Positions 18,152 to 25,991 of a stretch of DNA of 64,000 nt are shown piece by piece (position 1 is the first letter of the stretch; every line of letters starts with the position of its first letter). Source of the stretch: G965226155 sp965226155 (GTDB taxonomy: Bacteria > Pseudomonadota > Gammaproteobacteria > Eutrophobiales > Eutrophobiaceae); contig OZ245331.1 in assembly GCA_965226155.1 (NCBI GenBank), positions 1,302,001 through 1,366,000 of the forward strand, given 5' to 3'. The position numbers were made by a program, and so were the translations under genes. The notes under the pieces are model-generated. The model did no database searches. It saw only the letters and a list, made by a program, of their open reading frames with translations, and was not told the origin of the DNA.

Positions 18152-19099
18152 TTATCGTTCTTCTGTCAATTTCCTGTAAACATCAATGATAAGTTGGTCT
18201 CTTCTCTTAAGTTCTGTTGGTCTCCATCTTTCATCACGAGATATTCGCTGCTCATCGTAAGCAACAGTAGGTTTGGCTACAATAATCTGTTCGAGTGATT
18301 TACCCTCACTGATCAGTTTGCTGATCCGATCATGAATATCCAACAGCATGTCTCGGTTCTCAATCACTTCAGTTTCATTTGATACATTTCCGTGCCCAGG
18401 GATGATTACAGTAGTCGTGTTTGCAATCTCAATCACTCTATTCAGCGCGTCAATAATTCCTTGAAATCGACCTCCATTATGTTTGTCGATTATCGGATAG
18501 GTAGTTGACATATAAACGTCTCCGGTATGAAGTACGTCAGAATTGCTGAAATAAATAAGCGAATCCCCATTGGTATGGGCTGGAGCGAGATGAATGATCT
18601 GTATGGCTTCACCATTAATATACAGATTCATTTGATCTTGGAAAGTAACGACGGGTTGTGCAATTTTCGGTGCGGGAGGAATCTGGGCGCCGTTCCTCCT
18701 ATCTATCGTGCCCTCATTGAAAACCTTATGGACATTTTCATGAGCAAAGATTAATACGCCCATCTTTGCAAAATTTTCGTTGCCTCCGGTATGATCACCG
18801 TGAAAATGGGTGTTGACTAGAAATCGAATTTCCTTGTCGGTGATATCACGAACGGCTGCAACGATCTTATCTGTTAATTCTGCAAACTGATTATCTATGA
18901 TAAATGCGCCATCCACACCAACTAAAAGGCCGATATTACCGCCTAAGCCTTCCAGCATGTAAATAGTGTCACTTACTTTATGGGTTTTGATTTCGATTTT
19001 ATCGAAATCGAATACAAGCTGTGCTTGAGAAGTGTTTAAACAGAGGCAGAGTATAAATCCAGTGAACACGAGTATCGTTTTGTTATAAAAAATATTCAT
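18152..19099 (-). CDS. MBL-fold metallo-hydrolase, exported
   Basis: I start at ATG 19099 (MNIFYNKTILVFTGFILCLC), which gives a good signal peptide ending near TSQA; an ATG 21 bp upstream would only add MKITWGL. The mature protein carries the metallo-beta-lactamase motif FLVNTHFHGDHTGGNENFAK, LAPAHTNGDSLIYF, VLHTGDVYMSTTYPIIDKHN and VIIPGHGNV, i.e. the His/Asp ligands for two Zn. It resembles class-B beta-lactamase-like and quinoprotein relay-type hydrolases; substrate unknown. A 5' fragment of a close paralogue survives at 23896-23971. IS copy C is inserted about 100 bp upstream. Confidence 0.85.
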   Translation of the reverse strand: MNIFYNKTILVFTGFILCLCLNTSQAQLVFDFDKIEIKTHKVSDTIYMLEGLGGNIGLLVGVDGAFIIDNQFAELTDKIVAAVRDITDKEIRFLVNTHFHGDHTGGNENFAKMGVLIFAHENVHKVFNEGTIDRRNGAQIPPAPKIAQPVVTFQDQMNLYINGEAIQIIHLAPAHTNGDSLIYFSNSDVLHTGDVYMSTTYPIIDKHNGGRFQGIIDALNRVIEIANTTTVIIPGHGNVSNETEVIENRDMLLDIHDRISKLISEGKSLEQIIVAKPTVAYDEQRISRDERWRPTELKRRDQLIIDVYRKLTEER

Positions 19100-19196
19100 C
19101 AGGCCCCAAGTAATCTTCAATGATTCTATCGAATATAATTTAAGAATAACAGTATGCGGATATTATCTTAAAGAAAAAAATATCCTTATTAAGAAT

Positions 19197-20226
19197 CGTG
19201 AATTCAATTTGTAAGTGCAACTCAATTAGGTGGCACGAACGGCAAGCTGCGGTAGCATCCTTACCTTTCGTTCCAGCAAGAAAGAGAGGCACAGATGAGA
19301 CACTACACACAGCTTACCGAGCATCAACGTTACCAGATTTACGCCCTGATGAAAGCAGGACATACACAAACGGACATAGCCGCCTTGATAGGCGTGCATA
19401 AATCTACTATTAGCCGTGAACTCAGACGCAACCGTGGCTTGAGAGGCTATCGACCCCGCCAAGCTCAGTTGCTCCGGCAAGCGCGTCGAGAAGCCAGCCA
19501 ACAACAGCGACTCCCCACGACCTTGTGGGAGCGAGTAGAGGTCTGGCTGCGGGACGAATGGAGTCCTGAGCAAATCAGTGACTGGTTGCATAAACGAGAA
19601 GGTATCGCTCTGAGTCATGAATGGATATATCACTACATATACCAGGACAAGGCAGACGGCGGTGAGCTGTACCGGTACTTGCGTTGCCAGAAGAAACGAA
19701 AGAAGCGTTATGGTAGTTATCAACGTCGTGGGGTTCTGGTGAATCAGATCAGCATTGATAAGCGTCCCGCCATTGTGAACAGGAAGACACGCATCGGTGA
19801 CTGGGAAGTGGACACCGTCATCGGCAAAGGCCATCGACAGGCGCTGGTCACCTTGAGCGAGCGCAAGTCGATGTACACCTTGATTGCACAGGTGAAACGA
19901 CGAACTGCCTCTGCCGTCAGGCAAGCTATCGTGCGATTGTTGTCTAATATGAAGGCGTCGGTTCACACGATCACCTCGGATAATGGAAAAGAATTTGCTG
20001 AGCATGAGGTTATTGCTCAACAATTGAACGCGGGGTTTAAATGAAAATATCAATGGTTTCATTCGACAGTACTTCCAAAAGAAAATGGACTTCAGCACGA
20101 TTACACAAAAGCAGTTAAACTTGGTCATGAAAAAACTCAATCACCGTCCCAGAAAAACACTTAATTCAAAAACACCACATGAAGTCTTTTTTAACATCAA
20201 CGTTGCACTTCAAAGTTGAATCCGCG
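19197..20226 (+). mobile_element. IS30-family insertion sequence, copy C (38-bp internal deletion)
   Basis: Both terminal inverted repeats match the other copies, but the element is 1030 bp instead of 1068. The missing 38 bp correspond to the segment between two CGGGGTT repeats in the transposase gene, leaving one repeat. The ends remain intact, so it could be mobilised in trans. Confidence 0.92.
19295..20219 (+). pseudogene. IS30-family transposase (copy C), truncated by deletion
   Basis: The frame matches the 320-residue transposase up to AQQLNAGF (residue 248), then shifts and stops after one further residue (249-residue ORF). D173 and D229 are present but E263 and the C-terminal part are lost, so it should be catalytically dead. 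After the deletion the remaining sequence to the original stop (20217-20219) is still recognisable, with only a few further base changes. Confidence 0.92.
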
Positions 20227-20288
20227 ATCTTTTATAATCCCTCGTATAATTAAGAAGCAAGTCTTAAAAATTTAAATCATGGTATCAT

Positions 20289-21938
20289 TTAGGTTCGATA
20301 TTTTTTAACGATATTTATGAGAGGGTTAAGCTGTTCTTCAAAATGCTTCCACCTTGCAACTGAAGACTTATAAATTGGTTGCCTTACTTGAGCAACGCTT
20401 GCAGTCTTGACTAGACGTTTGTTTTTATAGAAATCCAGACAGTTTTCATCCCACGGCAGATTGAGATGCTCCAGTATTTTGCGTGTTTGTGATCCCATGT
20501 TGTCAACCAAATCTTCATAATGGACATTTAATATTTTGCCTTCCGGCAAGACCTTATGCCAATGTTCCATGAGTTTCATATACCGAACATAATAATTACC
20601 TAGAGTTGTTAGATCATAGGTGAAATCCATGGTGTCTTTAAATAAACGTGTATAACAGGAAACACAAGAATCTAAGGGATCACGCATTGAGTGAATAATT
20701 TTTGCATTTGGAAGCATTAGATGAATAAACCCAATATAAAAGAAATTGGCTGGCATTTTGTCTGTTACATGTTTTGAATTTGAATCAACATTGCGTATTT
20801 CATGCAAATAATTTTTAGCCATGGCTTGAAAATCAAAACCGGGAAGACCTGGTTCAGATTGATTGAATATTCGTCCCTTTCTTATATCAGATCTAGAATT
20901 GATAATTACTTTATGTAACTCTACAAGCTCTCCTGCTCCATATATGCTATCGTGGCTTGCCAAAATTTGCTCAATCAGAGAAGTTCCTGAACGCGGCATG
21001 CCAACAATAAAAATAGGTGTTGTATCGTCACAACCTAAACCCTTATTGTTAAAAAATAATTCTTTGGTAAATATCTTTTTTATATGGGTGATAACAGAAT
21101 TTGCCTGACTTTCGTTGATGTTAAATTGTGAAAATTTTAGTTGATTGCCTCGTTGATAAGCATTAAAAGCATTTTCGTATTCAGCAATATCTTCGAAAGC
21201 CTTGCCTATAGTAAAGTAATAACGAATCTGTTCGTCAATTGATAGGTTTTCATTTTCCCTCCTTAGATTTTTTAGATAAGTAAGTTCAGGGTCGTTAATA
21301 GTAAAAGTTTTTAGTGATGATAAATTATAATAAGGTTCTATGAAGTCAGGTTTTGCCCTGATGGCAGAAGAAAAACACTCATTTGCTTCTTCAAGTTGAC
21401 CCAGTTCGCTGTAAATCGCACCGAGATTATTTTGTGCCTCGGCATGATTTGGATCCAACTCCACAGCTTTTTCGTAAAAAATTAAAGCTTCATCAATTTG
21501 TCCTGACTTTTCCAGTGCGGCGCCCAGATTATTACACGCAAGTCCGTGATCAGGTTTGATTAATAATAAATCCTTATAACATTCAACTGCAGATCCTAAA
21601 TTCTGGTTTTCCGCATAGGCCAATGCAAGGTTGTACATAAAGTTCGGATTATTCGGTGCCAACATTATAGCTTTTTTACCTTCCACGATTGATTCATCCA
21701 ACTTGCCTGCGCGCCGACACATTTCACAGAGGTTGCTGTGATATAACGGCACCTTCTCATTGAGCGCGATAACATGTTTTATCAAATCAATAGCAAGATC
21801 AGCCTTACCTTCTGAGTAAGCCAATAAACCCAAACTATGGTAGGCTGGATGAAAATCAGGTGATTTGGCGATGATTTGTCGAAAGGCTTGCTCCGCTGAT
21901 GCAAGATCACCACTCTCGCGTAGTTGCTCAGCATCCAA
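20289..21938 (-). CDS. TPR-repeat sulfotransferase family protein
   Basis: About 549 residues. The N-terminal half (about 1-220) has TPR repeats (ASAEQAFRQIIAKSPDFHPA, HAEAQNNLGAIYSELGQLEE). The C-terminal half is a sulfotransferase domain with the PAPS-binding loop FIVGMPRSGTSLIEQILASH near residue 315 and TDKMPANFFYIGFIHL followed by AKIIHSMRDPLDSCVSC. It would transfer sulfate from PAPS to an unknown acceptor, possibly a glycan or protein. The start is uncertain: TTG 21938 is the first usual codon, and an in-frame stop (TAA) lies about 54 bp upstream with only CTG and rare codons between. A decayed relative lies at 25992-28167. Confidence 0.8.
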   Translation of the reverse strand: MDAEQLRESGDLASAEQAFRQIIAKSPDFHPAYHSLGLLAYSEGKADLAIDLIKHVIALNEKVPLYHSNLCEMCRRAGKLDESIVEGKKAIMLAPNNPNFMYNLALAYAENQNLGSAVECYKDLLLIKPDHGLACNNLGAALEKSGQIDEALIFYEKAVELDPNHAEAQNNLGAIYSELGQLEEANECFSSAIRAKPDFIEPYYNLSSLKTFTINDPELTYLKNLRRENENLSIDEQIRYYFTIGKAFEDIAEYENAFNAYQRGNQLKFSQFNINESQANSVITHIKKIFTKELFFNNKGLGCDDTTPIFIVGMPRSGTSLIEQILASHDSIYGAGELVELHKVIINSRSDIRKGRIFNQSEPGLPGFDFQAMAKNYLHEIRNVDSNSKHVTDKMPANFFYIGFIHLMLPNAKIIHSMRDPLDSCVSCYTRLFKDTMDFTYDLTTLGNYYVRYMKLMEHWHKVLPEGKILNVHYEDLVDNMGSQTRKILEHLNLPWDENCLDFYKNKRLVKTASVAQVRQPIYKSSVARWKHFEEQLNPLINIVKKYRT

Positions 21939-22073
21939 ATGGATTTGTTGCAGTGTTTTAGTTTGTGGCTGGATATTAAATTAAAAAATTTATCTCTATC
22001 GTATAGCGATCATTATAGAGAATAGTACAATCTGATAATATAAAACATAGTAAGGAGCCTGGAGATAGGACAC

Positions 22074-23885
22074 ATGAAATTAATTTTGTTGCTTGTTTGT
22101 CGTTTCCGTCAATTCTTTTTCATCGCAACGCTGAGTGCGTGTGTTCTTACTCCCGCGCAAGCTGTTGTCACTTTTGGTGGTCATGTGTTTGATCTAAATG
22201 GACGTCCACTGGCACAAGCGATGGTGACGGTAACACGGCAAGCTGCCAAACCCGGCATTGCGGCGATCTCTGTTTTCACAGATGAGGCGGGTGTTTTTCG
22301 TTTCAACCAGCCGTTTATCGATGCCAGTATCGAAGAGTTGGAGCTATCTGCCTCAGCATTGGGCTATGTGCAGGTGAATAAATCTTCCGAAGTGAGTAAA
22401 CGTTGGAGGGACCGCGCTGTTGATGCCACGATTATTATGGAGAAGCAGGCAAATCAGGCAGCGACTGTGCCTGCATCAGCCTGGTTGCACACCATTGAAG
22501 ACCCCGTAGAGCGGGCACAACTAATTACTAATTGTGTCAGTTGCCATCAGTTTCCATCATCGGAGGTCAGAGCGTATGCCAGAGCCATTGATGATGTCGC
22601 GATTGGGGATCCACAAGCAGTTAGAGAACAAAGCTGGGCGGCCATTGCAAAATACATGCGCCTCCTAATGGAAAATAATTCTGTCTTTCGCAGGGGCGAT
22701 GAAAAGTATACGGACCCGACGAATGTAAAGCGGATCTACTCAACGGGTGCAGCTCCAGTCAACACCCGATTATTGGGCAAGTACATGAAAGGTCGATACG
22801 ATGTCATGAAGGGTTACCAATACGGCGCACCCTTAGCGGTGACGGCTAACACCTTGATACGTGAATACGCAATCGATCAGCCCAATACCATTCGTGAAGC
22901 CTTACTTGCTGGGAATCCAAAGAAACTTTGGGTTGCGGATGTTTACTCGGATGGCATGATCGAAGTGGATGTTGAGACAGGGGAGCAAAATATTCATGCC
23001 ATAGATTCAGATGTCTACGTGGGACCAAAATCGATATTTCATGGTGAAAATGATGCTATCTGGATCTCGCCGTTATCAGAACGTAATAATATTGTCGCCA
23101 GATTGGATCTGAATACCAAAGAGTGGGAAACCTGGGTATTACTAATTGACCCAAGTGCTAAGTCAAACATGTTTGACTTAGCAGCTGATTCGAATCGTGA
23201 ATTAGCGATAGACATACATGGACGGATCTGGTTTTGTGATGTTCGGGCAACGGCACTCGGTCATTTCAATCTCGAGACAGGTGAATTAAATAGAATTAGC
23301 ATCCCTGATGTTGCAGGCCATAAAGAAGGATGGGGTCGTGCTACCAGTCTGGTTATGACATCAGATAAAAAATATGTCTGGTATACACAACATGGAATTG
23401 GTGTATTTGGTGCTTTTAATGTTGAAACCATGGAGTTTGAAACTTTCGAGCAATTACCGCTAGTCAATTCTTATCCACGGCGACCAACTATCAGCGATCA
23501 AGATATTCTATACATTCCTCTATTCACCTCCGGGCAACTTGTTGAATACGATACTAATACTAGACAATTGATCGGGATTTACGATCTCCCTGACACCACA
23601 AGCGCACCTTTTGCGGCGACTTGGGATAATGTTCGCCAAATTGTTTGGGTAACGACTACTAATGCCAATGTCATTTATCGTTTTGAACCAAAAAATAAGT
23701 CGTTCAGTATTATTCCCCTTCCTAGAGAAGGCGCTTTTCTTCGAATGATATCGGTTGATCAAGACACTGGCTTCTTGGTAACTAGCTACGCCAATATATC
23801 TGAGGCCGTTAAGGGTCCACGTATGGCTCTGATTATTGATCCCGGCGATAACTATCAGCTGCTTAAGCAAAAATTAAATCTCTAA
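22074..23885 (+). CDS. Exported carboxypeptidase-regulatory-like / cytochrome c / beta-propeller protein
   Basis: 603 residues in three parts. A signal peptide (about 1-30, AQA) precedes a carboxypeptidase regulatory-like Ig-type domain (about 32-125, GGHVFDLNGRPLAQAMVTVT). A haem-binding C-x-x-C-H (CVSCH, 154-158) then begins a cytochrome-c-like segment. From about 270 there is a Vgb/NHL-like propeller with repeats such as KKLWVADVYSDGMIEVDVET, DIHGRIWFCDVRATALGHFN and VWYTQHGIGVFGAFNVETME. It is probably periplasmic and redox-linked, but the substrate is unknown. An RBS (AAGGAG) precedes ATG 22074. Just downstream lies an MBL-gene fragment, suggesting a lost partner. Confidence 0.75.
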   Translation: MKLILLLVCRFRQFFFIATLSACVLTPAQAVVTFGGHVFDLNGRPLAQAMVTVTRQAAKPGIAAISVFTDEAGVFRFNQPFIDASIEELELSASALGYVQVNKSSEVSKRWRDRAVDATIIMEKQANQAATVPASAWLHTIEDPVERAQLITNCVSCHQFPSSEVRAYARAIDDVAIGDPQAVREQSWAAIAKYMRLLMENNSVFRRGDEKYTDPTNVKRIYSTGAAPVNTRLLGKYMKGRYDVMKGYQYGAPLAVTANTLIREYAIDQPNTIREALLAGNPKKLWVADVYSDGMIEVDVETGEQNIHAIDSDVYVGPKSIFHGENDAIWISPLSERNNIVARLDLNTKEWETWVLLIDPSAKSNMFDLAADSNRELAIDIHGRIWFCDVRATALGHFNLETGELNRISIPDVAGHKEGWGRATSLVMTSDKKYVWYTQHGIGVFGAFNVETMEFETFEQLPLVNSYPRRPTISDQDILYIPLFTSGQLVEYDTNTRQLIGIYDLPDTTSAPFAATWDNVRQIVWVTTTNANVIYRFEPKNKSFSIIPLPREGAFLRMISVDQDTGFLVTSYANISEAVKGPRMALIIDPGDNYQLLKQKLNL

Positions 23886-23895
23886 GAAGAAACTT

Positions 23896-23971
23896 ATTAA
23901 TATTTTTTATAAAAACGATACACGTCTTCACGGGACTTATTCTCTGCATCTGTTTAAGCACTTCTCAGGCA
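23896..23971 (+). pseudogene. 5' fragment of an MBL-hydrolase paralogue
   Basis: About 75 bp align with the first codons of the intact MBL gene (19099 and below, minus strand). Shared stretches are AATATTTTTTATAA, AACGATAC, CTCTGTTTAA and CACTTCTCA, with roughly 85% identity by eye and a 2-nt gap. The aligned part encodes the signal peptide region (ending TSQA) but its start codon is gone and the 2-nt gap breaks the frame. Homology ends abruptly where the sulfatase remnant begins on the other strand. Confidence 0.7.
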
Positions 23972-23981
23972 CCATATCAAT

Positions 23982-24844
23982 TTAATTCGTTTGCTCTGTA
24001 AAACTATTTACTGGTGAATTATACTCTTCGCCTAATTGCCATGCATTCCGATCATAAATGCTGCCATTAATAATAAACTCCTGAATCGGTGCGGCATATT
24101 CCGTAACATACTCTTCACGGGTCCAATGATAATAATAATGCCTTCTGGTGCGGTTATTGGTTGTGTCTAACTCGAACATTGACTTGCCCGGAAAGTCCTG
24201 GTCGAACCCTAATATTGAATTTATTGTTTCTGCAGTGTCCAACATTGAAGTTGGTGCATTTGACACTTCAAGCATTCCTGTTTTATTTGGTAATTTAATC
24301 AACATTAATGGCGTCATCTGAGCCATTATCCAGCCATTCAAATCGAAATGATAATCTTCGTTAGTTCCTATTCTTGAATCATATCTAAGAGGAGTAACTT
24401 GAGCCCCGTGATCACCCATAATAATAATAAGTGCATCATCATATATACCCAACTCCTTCATTTTATGAAATAACGTGATTACCACGTCCAATGTGCATTG
24501 CATTTGCCAAGTAGCTGTTTCTCGTTTAATTGAGAGCGATCCGCCTGCATAATTACAATTTCCGTCAGATCCATCTATAACAAAAGGCCAATGTGTGCTC
24601 ATTAAATGAAAATATTTATATGTCGGGGTTTCTCTTCTTAAATTCATGTTCTGAGCTAAATCAGTTAAAAAACCATTGTGCGAAAAATACCAGAATATAG
24701 GGTGTTGGTCGTTATATAAGATCGATTGAAAATACCATTGGTGATCATTGTATATATGCTTCTTTAAAAAATGAGGCGTCAGTCTGAAAAATGATAAATC
24801 GAGTAATTTAAATGTTTCGTCAATATAGCTCACTTGTTTAGATA
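23982..24844 (-). pseudogene. Sulfatase / phosphoethanolamine-transferase-like protein, C-terminal part only
   Basis: The frame is open from the IS copy D boundary (24844) to 23982; a GTG at 24833 is the first start-like codon. The product shows the alkaline-phosphatase-superfamily C-terminal half: HLMSTHWPFVIDG, LGIYDDALIIIMGDHGAQVT (metal-binding D-H) and TPLMLIKLPNKTG, then a tail typical of cell-surface sulfatases. The N-terminal half with the catalytic Cys/Ser/Thr nucleophile is absent, and no matching 5' portion is seen on the other side of the IS, so insertion was accompanied or followed by deletion. Confidence 0.75.
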
Positions 24845-25912
24845 CGCGGATTCAACTTTGAAGTGCAACGTTGATGTTAAAAAAGACTTCATGTGGTGTT
24901 TTTGAATTAAGTGTTTTTCTGGGACGGTGATTGAGTTTTTTCATGACCAAGTTTAACTGCTTTTGTGTAATCGTGCTGAAGTCCATTTTCTTTGGGAAGT
25001 ACTGTCGAATGAGACCATTGATATTTTCATTTAAACCCCGTTCCCAGGAGGCATAAGGATGTGCAAAATAGAACCCCGCGTTCAATTGTTGAGCAATAAC
25101 CTCATGCTCAGCAAATTCTTTTCCATTATCCGAGGTGATCGTGTGAACCGACGCCTTCATATTAGACAACAATCGCACGATAGCTTGCCTGACGGCAGAG
25201 GCAGTTCGTCGTTTCACCTGTGCAATCAAGGTGTACATCGACTTGCGCTCGCTCAAGGTGACCAGCGCCTGTCGATGGCCTTTGCCGATGACGGTGTCCA
25301 CTTCCCAGTCACCGATGCGTGTCTTCCTGTTCACAATGGCGGGACGCTTATCAATGCTGCCCTGATTCACCAGAACCCCACGACGTTGATAACTACCATA
25401 ACGCTTCTTTCGTTTCTTCTGGCAACGCAAGTACCGGTACAGCTCACCGCCGTCTGCCTTGTCCTGGTATATGTAGTGATATATCCATTCATGACTCAGA
25501 GCGATACCTTCTCGTTTATGCAACCAGTCACTGATTTGCTCAGGACTCCATTCGTCCCGCAGCCAGACCTCTACTCGCTCCCACAAGGTCGTGGGGAGTC
25601 GCTGTTGTTGGCTGGCTTCTCGACGCGCTTGCCGGAGCAATTGAGCTTGGCGGGGTCGATAGCCTCTCAAGCCACGGTTGCGTCTGAGTTCACGGCTAAT
25701 AGTAGATTTATGCACGCCTATCAAGGCGGCTATCTCCGTTTGTGTATGTCCTGCTCTCATCAGGGCGTAAATCTGGTAACGTTGATGCTCGGTAAGCTGT
25801 GTGTAGTGTCTCATCTGTGCCTCTCTTTCTTGCTGGAACGAAAGGTAAGGATGCTACCGCAGCTTGCCGTTCGTGCCACCTAGTTGAGTTGCACTTACAA
25901 ATTGAATTCACG
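24845..25912 (-). mobile_element. IS30-family insertion sequence, copy D (complete)
   Basis: 1068 bp with the same terminal repeats as copies A-C. It abuts the sulfatase remnant, whose frame continues directly from the transposase stop. Orientation is as copy A and opposite to B and C, so recombination with B or C would invert the intervening segment. Confidence 0.9.
24852..25814 (-). CDS. IS30-family transposase (copy D)
   Basis: 320 residues, complete DDE triad (D173, D229, E263) and helix-turn-helix. Differences from copy A visible in the translation include Arg for Lys at residue 20 (LMRAGHTQ) and Gly for Ile at 152 (NQGSID). No lesion is apparent. Confidence 0.93.
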   Translation of the reverse strand: MRHYTQLTEHQRYQIYALMRAGHTQTEIAALIGVHKSTISRELRRNRGLRGYRPRQAQLLRQARREASQQQRLPTTLWERVEVWLRDEWSPEQISDWLHKREGIALSHEWIYHYIYQDKADGGELYRYLRCQKKRKKRYGSYQRRGVLVNQGSIDKRPAIVNRKTRIGDWEVDTVIGKGHRQALVTLSERKSMYTLIAQVKRRTASAVRQAIVRLLSNMKASVHTITSDNGKEFAEHEVIAQQLNAGFYFAHPYASWERGLNENINGLIRQYFPKKMDFSTITQKQLNLVMKKLNHRPRKTLNSKTPHEVFFNINVALQS

Positions 25913-25991
25913 AATTATAATTACCCCTACATCGACCTTATACATTAATATATGGACCAATAAAATTGGTTGATTTTACAGCACTAAACTA

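Noticed and set aside
25913..25991. Missing 5' half of the sulfatase on the far side of IS copy D
   Set aside because: The minus strand here gives no sulfatase-like translation in any frame, and the gap is only 79 bp.
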